A DNA stretch of 5,918 nucleotides from contig DDCS01000165.1 of assembly GCA_002335345.1 (NCBI GenBank), forward strand, positions 5,002 through 10,919, written 5' to 3'. Position 1 is the stretch's first letter. Every line of letters begins with the position of its first letter. Below, one piece after another: positions 1 to 5,341 of the stretch. Position numbers and translations under genes: made by a program. Source of the stretch: Flavobacteriaceae bacterium UBA2000. Its GTDB lineage: Bacteria; Bacteroidota; Bacteroidia; Flavobacteriales; Flavobacteriaceae. The notes below the pieces were generated by a model. That model worked only from the letters and a program-made list of their open reading frames with translations, did no database searches and was not told the origin of the DNA.

Positions 1-17
1 GAATAACACAAAAAAAT

Positions 18-25
18 TACCTTTG
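18..25 (+). promoter_or_regulatory. Bacteroidota-type -7 element for trpS
   Basis: TACCTTTG is an exact match to the TAnnTTTG -7 consensus used by the Bacteroidota primary sigma factor. It predicts a transcription start near position 28 and a leader of about 13 nt before the trpS ATG. The matching -33 TTG would lie before the window edge and cannot be checked. Confidence 0.6.
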
Positions 26-41
26 TACAAAAGCGGTAAAA

Positions 42-1013
42 ATGTCTAGAATTTTAACGGGAATTCAAAGTACGGGAACCCCACACTTGGGGAATATTTT
101 AGGCGCCATTTTACCCGCAATTGAAATGGCCAATGACCCAAAAAACGAATCTTTCCTGTTTATCGCAGACCTGCATTCTTTGACTCAAATCAAAGACGGC
201 GCCACGCTTAAAGACAACACATATAGAACAGCGGCCGCTTGGCTGGCTTTCGGTTTAGACATACAAAAAACTGTATTTTATCGACAAAGTGATGTGCCCC
301 TCGCCACAGAGTTAGCTTGGTATTTGGGGTGTTTCTTCCCTTACCAAAGACTGACTTTAGCCCATAGCTTTAAAGATAAATCTGAGCGCCTGGAAGATGT
401 TAACGCAGGACTTTTTACCTATCCCATGCTGATGGCTGCCGACATTTTGCTCTATGACGCAGAAATAGTTCCCGTGGGCAAGGACCAATTGCAACATATT
501 GAAATGACAAGAGATGTTGCTTCACGAGTGCACGCCAAGATTGGAAAGGAATTATTTGTACTCCCCGAGGCAAAAATTTCTGAAACAACCCAGCTCATCC
601 CTGGAACGGACGGTGAGAAAATGAGTAAATCCAAAAATAATGTGATCGATATTTTCTTGCCTGAAAAGGCGCTGAGAAAACAAATCATGGGTATTGCCAC
701 GGACAGCACTCCGCTCGAAGCCCCCAAAGACACCGAATCCTGTAACGTTTTTGCTTTATACCGCCTCTTGGCCCAGCCAAATCAAATAGAAGCGATGGCT
801 CAAAATTATGCACAAGGTGGTTATGGCTATGGGCACGCCAAACAAGCCCTATTTGAACTGATCGTTGATAAATTTGGCCTTCAGAGAGAAGCGTTTACTC
901 AATTGGTTTACGACACCAAACAATTAGACGAACTCTTAGCCATTGGGGCAGCAAAGGCGCAAAAAGTAGCAAGTGCGGTTATGGGTCGAGTGCGCGCGCA
1001 CCTCGGTTACTAA
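42..1013 (+). CDS. trpS: Tryptophanyl-tRNA synthetase
   Basis: This cytoplasmic class I aminoacyl-tRNA synthetase charges tRNA-Trp with tryptophan using ATP. The 323-residue length is normal for bacterial TrpRS. The HIGH-like signature is PHLGN at residues 14-18, following GIQSTGT. The family segment MLMAADILLYDAEIVPVG, followed by KDQLQH, forms the tryptophan and ATP pocket in the middle of the protein. The KMSKS loop is present intact at residues 193-197. The ATG start places MSRILTGIQ directly before the HIGH region, as in relatives, and sits about 13 nt after the predicted transcription start. The leader is A-rich with no clear Shine-Dalgarno sequence. The last 35 bp overlap the 3' end of the convergent dprA gene. 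No key residue appears to be missing. Identification is secure. Confidence 0.97.
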   Translation: MSRILTGIQSTGTPHLGNILGAILPAIEMANDPKNESFLFIADLHSLTQIKDGATLKDNTYRTAAAWLAFGLDIQKTVFYRQSDVPLATELAWYLGCFFPYQRLTLAHSFKDKSERLEDVNAGLFTYPMLMAADILLYDAEIVPVGKDQLQHIEMTRDVASRVHAKIGKELFVLPEAKISETTQLIPGTDGEKMSKSKNNVIDIFLPEKALRKQIMGIATDSTPLEAPKDTESCNVFALYRLLAQPNQIEAMAQNYAQGGYGYGHAKQALFELIVDKFGLQREAFTQLVYDTKQLDELLAIGAAKAQKVASAVMGRVRAHLGY

Positions 1014-2106
1014 GCAAACAACAGCCTGATTGGGTCAACAAAAGTCCTGAAATCTCTAGATTTAGCAAGGCTGCTTGGAGCATACCAGCATTTAAATTCA
1101 AACTGCGCGATAATTCATCTTTGTGGATATAGGGCTGGTCATTAACCATTTTTAAAATGCTGCGTTGTGTAGGGTCAATATCTACTACTGTTTCCTGATT
1201 TGATCCAGTCTTTTTCCACCCCATAATCCGCACAATATCTGCAGTTTCTGTCACCATATGAGCTTGGTGGTTTTTAATCAATTCATTACACCCTGCAAAA
1301 GCGCTTTGATTCGGACTCCCCGGTACGGCAAAAACTTCTCGATGATACTCATTGGCAAATTGAGCTGTAATTAAGCTTCCTCCCTTGACTCCCGATTCTA
1401 TCACCAAGGTCACCTGACTCAATCCTGCAATAATTCGATTGCGCTGCAAAAAATTACTGGGATGAAATTCTGAGTCTGACCAAAACTCCGTGATTAAGGC
1501 CCCTTGCTTTTCAATCTCTTTTGCAAGAGTATAATGTTCTTTCGGGTAAATTTGATCCAACCCATGGGCCAGACAAGCTACCGTTGTCAAGCCTAAATCT
1601 AAAGCCGTCTCATGAGCACAATTATCGATGCCCTTGGCCAAACCCGAGACAATTACTGGATTTAACGGCGCCAATTCTTGAATTAACGAACGACAAAAGT
1701 CCCGGCCAAACGCCGTGGCACGACGGGTTCCTACTACACTCACCCAGTATTGTGCTTTAGGCAATGCTCCTTGTACCATAAGGGCTAAAGGGGCATCAGG
1801 ACACTGGCCAAGTAAATTCGGGAAATGCGCCTGATCAAACGGCAACAACTCGATGCCATTTCGGCGCATAAATTCATGCTCGCGATGTGCATTTTCGCGG
1901 CACTCGGCAGACTCGAAAAAACGCTTTAATTGGTTTCTGAATGACGATAGTTTGGCATTAGCCGATAAGGCCTCTGGCTTATTGTCCCATTCAAAAATAC
2001 CATCCAATCCTCCAAAACATTGAATTAGAGCCTTCGCAGATCGAATCCCAATGCCTTTGGTCCGATGAATAGCGTACAGCTGTTGGAGCACTTTGAGCTC
2101 TTCCAT
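979..2106 (-). CDS. dprA: DNA-processing protein DprA (Smf family)
   Basis: DprA is a cytoplasmic single-strand DNA-binding protein that loads RecA onto incoming DNA during natural transformation. The 375-residue protein has a helix-hairpin-helix/SAM-like N-terminus (about 8-40, with KGIGIRSAKAL), a Rossmann-like DprA core (about 85-290) and a C-terminal winged-helix domain (about 312-365). Core motifs are VVGTRRA (124-130), SGLAKGID (154-161), QRNRIIAGLS (221-230), GSLITA (243-248) and VPG (261-263). The start is the ATG at 2104-2106, which puts the HhH region at its usual distance from the N-terminus. It diverges from the HU/SPOR gene, and its 3' end runs 35 bp into trpS. All core motifs look intact. 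Presence of dprA does not prove competence, since it is widespread in non-competent bacteria. Confidence 0.96.
   Translation of the reverse strand: MEELKVLQQLYAIHRTKGIGIRSAKALIQCFGGLDGIFEWDNKPEALSANAKLSSFRNQLKRFFESAECRENAHREHEFMRRNGIELLPFDQAHFPNLLGQCPDAPLALMVQGALPKAQYWVSVVGTRRATAFGRDFCRSLIQELAPLNPVIVSGLAKGIDNCAHETALDLGLTTVACLAHGLDQIYPKEHYTLAKEIEKQGALITEFWSDSEFHPSNFLQRNRIIAGLSQVTLVIESGVKGGSLITAQFANEYHREVFAVPGSPNQSAFAGCNELIKNHQAHMVTETADIVRIMGWKKTGSNQETVVDIDPTQRSILKMVNDQPYIHKDELSRSLNLNAGMLQAALLNLEISGLLLTQSGCCLLSNRGARALDP
990..1001. repeat. Perfect 12-bp GC palindrome in the trpS/dprA overlap
   Basis: GTGCGCGCGCAC is self-complementary and strictly alternating purine-pyrimidine. It lies inside the 35-bp tail-to-tail overlap and codes on both strands (VRAHL in trpS, ARAL in dprA). 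No T tract follows it on either strand, so it is not a canonical intrinsic terminator. Confidence 0.5.
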
Positions 2107-2162
2107 AGGTCGATTCCGATAACATTCAGGGGAGATTTTCTAAATAGATAACTTTAATTGTT

Positions 2163-2170
2163 CAAAATTA
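2163..2170 (-). promoter_or_regulatory. Candidate -7 element for dprA
   Basis: On the minus strand this reads TAATTTTG, an exact TAnnTTTG match, about 57 nt upstream of the dprA ATG. No TTG is present at the usual 19-21 bp further upstream, so it is weaker than the element for the opposite gene. The region is AT-rich and a chance match is possible. Confidence 0.35.
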
Positions 2171-2183
2171 TTACGCTCAGGGG

Positions 2184-2214
2184 TTGATTGCCGCGGAAAA
2201 AAAAATTAAGTTTG
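2184..2214 (+). promoter_or_regulatory. Complete -33/-7 promoter for the HU/SPOR operon
   Basis: TTG at 2184-2186 is followed after 20 bp by TAAGTTTG at 2207-2214, an exact TAnnTTTG element with the spacing typical of Bacteroidota promoters. The -7 position predicts transcription starting around 2217-2220, essentially at the ATG (2220). The message may therefore be leaderless or nearly so. Confidence 0.65.
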
Positions 2215-2219
2215 TTTAG

Positions 2220-3122
2220 ATGGAAGTTTTCAAGCACATAAAGCATTTACTGTATCGTTATGAGTGCGTGATATTGCCCGGTTTTGGGGCCTTTATCACA
2301 CGCAGTCACAGCGCTGTAATTCAGCCTGATGGCCTTTTGGTTCCGCCAGGAAAAACAGTGTTTTTCAATAGACAATTACAAACGAATGACGGCCTTTTAG
2401 CCCATCACTTGGCCCATGCAGAAGGGATAACGTACGCGCTTGCTTTAGAAAAAATCCGACTCTTTAGCGCTCGTTTGTTAGAAGGTTTAAATCAAGGTTC
2501 AATTATTGATTGTGCCCCGCTCGGACATTTTGAGGTCAAAGAGAATGGGTTACTCCGCTTTGAGGCCGCGAACCAAATGAATTTGGCCACCAAATCGTTT
2601 GGATTAACTTCCGTATTAACCCACCCTATTGACCGGTCTGAGTCCGACACACCGATTATTCCAATCCATCGTGCTAAATCAGGGGCGCAAAGTTTATGGC
2701 GCTACGCTGCCATCGGTTTGATTGCGCTCAGCCTTGGAGGCTACGGAGCAACTTATCGCTACAATCAATCGGTAATGGCTTATAATCAAAACCTTGAGGC
2801 CCAAGCCCAGGATTACGTTCAGGAGCAAATTCAGCAAGCTACCTTTACGCCAAATATTGACCCGGCGATCATTTCTGTAACCATAGAGTCCCCTCAAGGA
2901 CCCTATCACCTGGTCGCAGGAGCCTTTCGAATTGAGGAGAACGCCCTACGAAAAGTCGCTCAGCTTCTAAAAAAAGGACACGAGGCCAGAATTATTGGTC
3001 AAAACAAATACGGGTTGCATCAAGTGGTTTTTTCCTCTTATGCAGACCGCGCTCAAGCTTTAAACGCCTTATCGCAGATTCGTGCCAAAGAAAATAAAGA
3101 AGCTTGGCTGCTAGTGCAGTAA
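2220..3122 (+). CDS. HU-CCDC81-like / SPOR domain membrane protein
   Basis: This 300-residue single-pass protein is of a type common in Bacteroidota. Residues about 1-60 (with ECVILPGFGAFITR) and about 60-130 (with LGHFEVKENGLLRFEA) match the two bacterial CCDC81-like HU domains. A linker leads to one membrane segment at about 160-177 (YAAIGLIALSLGGYGATY), then a Gln-rich stretch (190-206) and a C-terminal SPOR domain (about 226-300, with PYHLVAGAFRIEENA). SPOR domains bind denuded peptidoglycan glycans at division sites. Inferred topology has the HU part in the cytoplasm and SPOR in the periplasm, which could link DNA or another cytoplasmic partner to septal wall. DNA binding by these HU-like domains is not established. 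It appears to be the first gene of a three-gene transcript with the thioesterase and the Crp/Fnr regulator. Confidence 0.88.
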   Translation: MEVFKHIKHLLYRYECVILPGFGAFITRSHSAVIQPDGLLVPPGKTVFFNRQLQTNDGLLAHHLAHAEGITYALALEKIRLFSARLLEGLNQGSIIDCAPLGHFEVKENGLLRFEAANQMNLATKSFGLTSVLTHPIDRSESDTPIIPIHRAKSGAQSLWRYAAIGLIALSLGGYGATYRYNQSVMAYNQNLEAQAQDYVQEQIQQATFTPNIDPAIISVTIESPQGPYHLVAGAFRIEENALRKVAQLLKKGHEARIIGQNKYGLHQVVFSSYADRAQALNALSQIRAKENKEAWLLVQ

Positions 3123-3142
3123 GGCCCTAAACCCCATATATT

Positions 3143-3655
3143 ATGACCCCTAGAACCCCATCAGAGTCCAGAACGACGTTGACTGACTTGGTATTGCCCA
3201 GTGAAACCAATCCCATTGGCAATATGTTTGGGGGAGAACTTTTAGCACGGATGGACCGCGCGGCAAGTATTGCCGCGCGGCGACACAGCAGACAAATTGT
3301 GGTTACAGTATCCGTAAACCACGTAGCCTTTAACAAAATGATTCCTTTAGGCAGTGTTGTAACGGTTGAAGCATCTATTTCTAGAGCATTTAAAACCTCA
3401 ATGGAGGTTTATATGGATGTTTGGCTCGAAGATCGACAAAGTGGTGAGCGGACCAAAGCCAACGAAGCCATTTTCACCTTTGTTGCTGTAGATGAGCAAG
3501 GTCAGCCTGTTCAAGTTCCCGAAATCACTCCGGAAACTCCTTTAGAAAAAGAACGTTATGCCGCCGCATTGCGCCGCAGACAACTCAGTCTTGTTCTGGC
3601 GGGAAAACTAAAAGCTCATGATGCCACTGAATTAAAGGCTATTTTTGAACAATAA
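3143..3655 (+). CDS. Hotdog-fold acyl-CoA thioesterase (YciA/BFIT-like)
   Basis: This predicted cytoplasmic enzyme hydrolyses acyl-CoA thioesters to free acid and CoA. The 170-residue length suits a single hotdog domain. The family pattern ETNPIGNMFGGELLARMD (21-38) carries the conserved Asn (N23), the glycine pair (G30-G31) and the helix Asp (D38). It is followed by VSVNHVAFNKMIPLGSVV (57-73) and the strand motif KTSMEVYMDVW (84-94). The charged tail (about 133-170) extends past the hotdog core, as in relatives. Chain-length preference cannot be read from sequence. It starts 20 bp after the HU/SPOR gene and ends 12 bp before the Crp/Fnr gene, suggesting cotranscription. A strong GC-rich inverted repeat lies inside the gene at codons 38-46. 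Confidence 0.92.
   Translation: MTPRTPSESRTTLTDLVLPSETNPIGNMFGGELLARMDRAASIAARRHSRQIVVTVSVNHVAFNKMIPLGSVVTVEASISRAFKTSMEVYMDVWLEDRQSGERTKANEAIFTFVAVDEQGQPVQVPEITPETPLEKERYAAALRRRQLSLVLAGKLKAHDATELKAIFEQ
3256..3280. repeat. Perfect 11-bp inverted repeat inside the thioesterase gene
   Basis: CCGCGCGGCAA at 3256-3266 and its exact reverse complement at 3270-3280 are separated by 3 nt (GTA). The stem has nine G:C pairs out of eleven, in an AT-rich neighbourhood. It encodes the palindrome-like peptide RAASIAAR just after the conserved Asp38. No T run follows, so it does not look like an intrinsic terminator; an mRNA hairpin is plausible. Confidence 0.6.
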
Positions 3656-3667
3656 TACCCCTGAATT

Positions 3668-4309
3668 ATGCTCCATGACCTTCAACAAAGCTATGGGGGG
3701 CTTTTTGAAAAGGCCCTGATTGAAGAAATCAACCAAGTCGGCACTTTTAGAGAAGTGCCCGAAGGATTTTTATTAATCGATTTCGGGCAATACATCAGGT
3801 CTATGCCTTTGTTGATCTCTGGGGTGATAAAAGTCTCTAGGGAGGATCCTCAGGGCAATGAATTATTGCTTTATTTTCTGGAAGAAGGAGATACCTGTGC
3901 CATGACGTTGAACTGTTGTTTAGGACAAACCCAAAGTGAAATTCGCGCGGTGGCCGAGCGGGACACCAAACTGATTATGGTTCCGATTCAAAAAATGGAA
4001 GAATGGACCGGAAAATACCGTTCGTGGAGAAATTTCGTTTTCGAAAGTTACCACAATCGTTTAATGGAGATGCTCGAAAGTATTGATTCCATTGCCTTTT
4101 TAAGGATGGATGAGCGCCTAATCAAATACCTAAAAGAAAAAGTCGCAGTCAATCATAGCGCCATTCTTCACACCACCCATAAAGAGATTGCTCATGACTT
4201 GCATACTTCTCGGGTCGTAATTTCTCGCTTGCTAAAAACTTTGGAAAATAACGGGGCAATTAAACTCCATCGAAACAATATCGAAGTCCTCGAAACGGAT
4301 CAAAATTAA
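3668..4309 (+). CDS. Crp/Fnr-family transcription regulator with CAMxLxCC motif
   Basis: The 213-residue protein has an N-terminal cyclic-nucleotide-binding-like beta-barrel (about 20-115), a dimerisation helix (about 117-145) and a C-terminal Crp-type winged helix with recognition helix SRVVISRLLKTLE (181-193). Where cAMP-binding CRP carries its phosphate-binding cassette, this protein has GDTCAMTLNCCLG (74-86), so cAMP binding is unlikely. C77, C83 and C84 are its only cysteines, and the N-terminal Fe-S cysteines of FNR are absent. Thiol, persulfide or redox sensing is an inference. The start at 3668 is 12 bp after the thioesterase stop, so it is probably cotranscribed with housekeeping genes. 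It lies just upstream of tauE, and matching palindromes precede tauE and the MBL gene, making it the likely regulator of both. Family assignment is secure; the signal is unknown. Confidence 0.92.
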   Translation: MLHDLQQSYGGLFEKALIEEINQVGTFREVPEGFLLIDFGQYIRSMPLLISGVIKVSREDPQGNELLLYFLEEGDTCAMTLNCCLGQTQSEIRAVAERDTKLIMVPIQKMEEWTGKYRSWRNFVFESYHNRLMEMLESIDSIAFLRMDERLIKYLKEKVAVNHSAILHTTHKEIAHDLHTSRVVISRLLKTLENNGAIKLHRNNIEVLETDQN

Positions 4310-4315
4310 TTCCGT

Positions 4316-4329
4316 GTAACTTGGGTTAC
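4316..4329. promoter_or_regulatory. Operator 1 (GTAAC-N4-GTTAC) upstream of tauE
   Basis: GTAACTTGGGTTAC is an inverted repeat with perfect 5-bp arms and a 4-bp spacer, the 14-bp geometry of Crp/Fnr boxes. It begins 6 bp after the Crp/Fnr gene and ends 22 bp before the tauE -7 element. Its centre falls near -40 relative to the predicted start, as in class II activation. The same sequence, TGTAACTTGnGTTAC, recurs at 5244-5258. Confidence 0.75.
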
Positions 4330-4351
4330 CCAACCATCCAAACAGAGCCCG

Positions 4352-4359
4352 TATCTTTG
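4352..4359 (+). promoter_or_regulatory. -7 element of the tauE promoter
   Basis: TATCTTTG is an exact TAnnTTTG match, giving a predicted start near 4362 and a leader of about 16 nt. No TTG or TTTG occurs 19-21 bp upstream. A missing -33 element fits a promoter that needs an activator bound at operator 1. Confidence 0.65.
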
Positions 4360-4378
4360 CCCCCATACAAAAAAGATT

Positions 4379-5185
4379 ATGGAAATTCATTTGATTCTAG
4401 GATACTTCGGCGCAATACTTATCGGTGTTGTCCTTGGGCTTATTGGCGGTGGCGGTTCAATATTGACGCTCCCTGTACTGGTTTATTTATTCGGTATTGA
4501 GCCCGTGATTGCAACGGCTTACTCACTCTTTATTGTTGGTGTCGCCGCAGTTGCTGGGACCCTAAAAAACATGAGTCAGAAATTAGTCGACTTCAAAACC
4601 GCACTCATTTTCGCGCTACCGGCGTTTATTGCAGTTTACCTCACTAGAAGGTATCTCGTTCCCTCTTTGCCTGATCCATTATTATCCCTCGGTGATTTCG
4701 GTCTTACCAAAGATGTTGGGATTATGGTGTTTTTCGCAATAATCATGGTCCTTGCTTCTGTCTCTATGATTCGAGACCGACGTAAAGAAGCTCATGCTAA
4801 CTCCGAAAATAACGAACCTCAATACAACTACCCCCTAATTGTATTAGAAGGGTTTGTCGTTGGGGTGCTTACTGGTATTGTAGGGGCCGGTGGTGGGTTT
4901 TTAATTATCCCAGCATTAGTTCTTCTGGCAAAATTGCCTATGAAAAAAGCGGTAGCGACCTCTTTATTAATCATTGCCATCAAATCACTTATTGGGTTTA
5001 TTGGGGACATTCAAGTCATTGAAATTGACTGGATGTTTTTATCGGTTTTTGCCCTGCTCTCTGTCGTTGGTATATTTATAGGCGTGCGATTAAATCAAAT
5101 TGTTCCTGGCCAAAAATTAAAAAAAGGGTTTGGGTGGTTTGTCCTGGTTATGGGTGTATTTATTGTGTTGAGAGAGTTACTCTGA
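4379..5185 (+). CDS. TauE/SafE-family membrane anion exporter
   Basis: This 268-residue polytopic inner-membrane protein of the TauE/SafE (DUF81) family is a predicted exporter of sulfite or a related organosulfur or sulfur anion. The internal duplication is clear: GVVLGLIGGGGSILTLPVLV (16-35) and GVLTGIVGAGGGFLIIPALV (162-181) each begin one half. About eight hydrophobic segments can be seen, with a hydrophilic loop at about 131-151 (RDRRKEAHANSENNEPQYNY) joining the halves. The ATG is preceded by an A-rich leader and lies about 16 nt after the predicted transcription start. Sitting between a Crp/Fnr regulator and a persulfide-dioxygenase-like gene, and sharing an operator with the latter, it most likely removes sulfite made by that enzyme. 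Substrate is inferred from context only; the family also handles sulfoacetate, taurine-derived anions and possibly others. Confidence 0.9.
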   Translation: MEIHLILGYFGAILIGVVLGLIGGGGSILTLPVLVYLFGIEPVIATAYSLFIVGVAAVAGTLKNMSQKLVDFKTALIFALPAFIAVYLTRRYLVPSLPDPLLSLGDFGLTKDVGIMVFFAIIMVLASVSMIRDRRKEAHANSENNEPQYNYPLIVLEGFVVGVLTGIVGAGGGFLIIPALVLLAKLPMKKAVATSLLIIAIKSLIGFIGDIQVIEIDWMFLSVFALLSVVGIFIGVRLNQIVPGQKLKKGFGWFVLVMGVFIVLRELL

Positions 5186-5244
5186 TGGTCTTTGAGTCGA
5201 ATAAATGCAAAGTCTGTATAAAGGGCTAAACCGAAAATTAAACT

Positions 5245-5258
5245 GTAACTTGTGTTAC
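5245..5258. promoter_or_regulatory. Operator 2 (GTAAC-N4-GTTAC) upstream of the MBL gene
   Basis: GTAACTTGTGTTAC differs from operator 1 at one spacer base only, and both are preceded by T. It is followed after exactly 22 bp by a -7-like element, the same spacing as at tauE. It is probably bound by the Crp/Fnr protein encoded at 3668-4309, which is an inference from position and geometry. Confidence 0.75.
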
Positions 5259-5280
5259 TTAACAATTGAAAATCAGTGCT

Positions 5281-5288
5281 TAATTTAG
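5281..5288 (+). promoter_or_regulatory. Likely -7 element of the MBL gene promoter
   Basis: TAATTTAG matches TAnnTTTG at five of its six fixed positions (A for the last T). Alone it would be weak, but its 22-bp distance from operator 2 equals that at tauE. Predicted start is near 5291, leaving a leader of about 50 nt. No -33 TTG is present at the usual spacing. Confidence 0.5.
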
Positions 5289-5341
5289 CGAAGTAAATAA
5301 AGACTAAGTGGCCAACAGGCTCAAAATAAAATAAATCTTTT

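Larger units (their letters stand above)
5186..5341. other. Intergenic region between tauE and the MBL gene
   Basis: This 156-bp AT-rich gap carries operator 2 and a -7-like element, annotated separately. Both lie in its middle, leaving a leader of about 50 nt before the MBL gene. No convincing tauE terminator, small ORF or RNA gene was seen. A weak CTTTG/CAAAG pair at 5190-5212 lacks a T tract. Confidence 0.6.

Noticed and set aside
452..733. Minus-strand open frame of 93 codons within trpS
   Set aside because: It lies wholly antisense to a well-conserved gene, has no recognisable domain and no promoter; it is a shadow frame.
742..746. Further GTAAC half-sites (also 3359-3363 and 5531-5535) as extra operators
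   Set aside because: None is followed by GTTAC after 4 bp, and all lie within coding sequence.
1521..1760. Plus-strand open frame inside dprA
   Set aside because: Antisense to the conserved Rossmann core of DprA, with low-complexity, Pro- and Leu-rich translation resembling no known protein.
2191..2196. CCGCGG palindrome in the dprA-HU/SPOR promoter region
   Set aside because: A 6-bp palindrome is expected by chance, and it falls in the normal spacer between -33 and -7.
5190..5212. CTTTG/CAAAG inverted repeat after tauE as a terminator
   Set aside because: The stem is only 5 bp with a 13-nt loop and no T tract follows.
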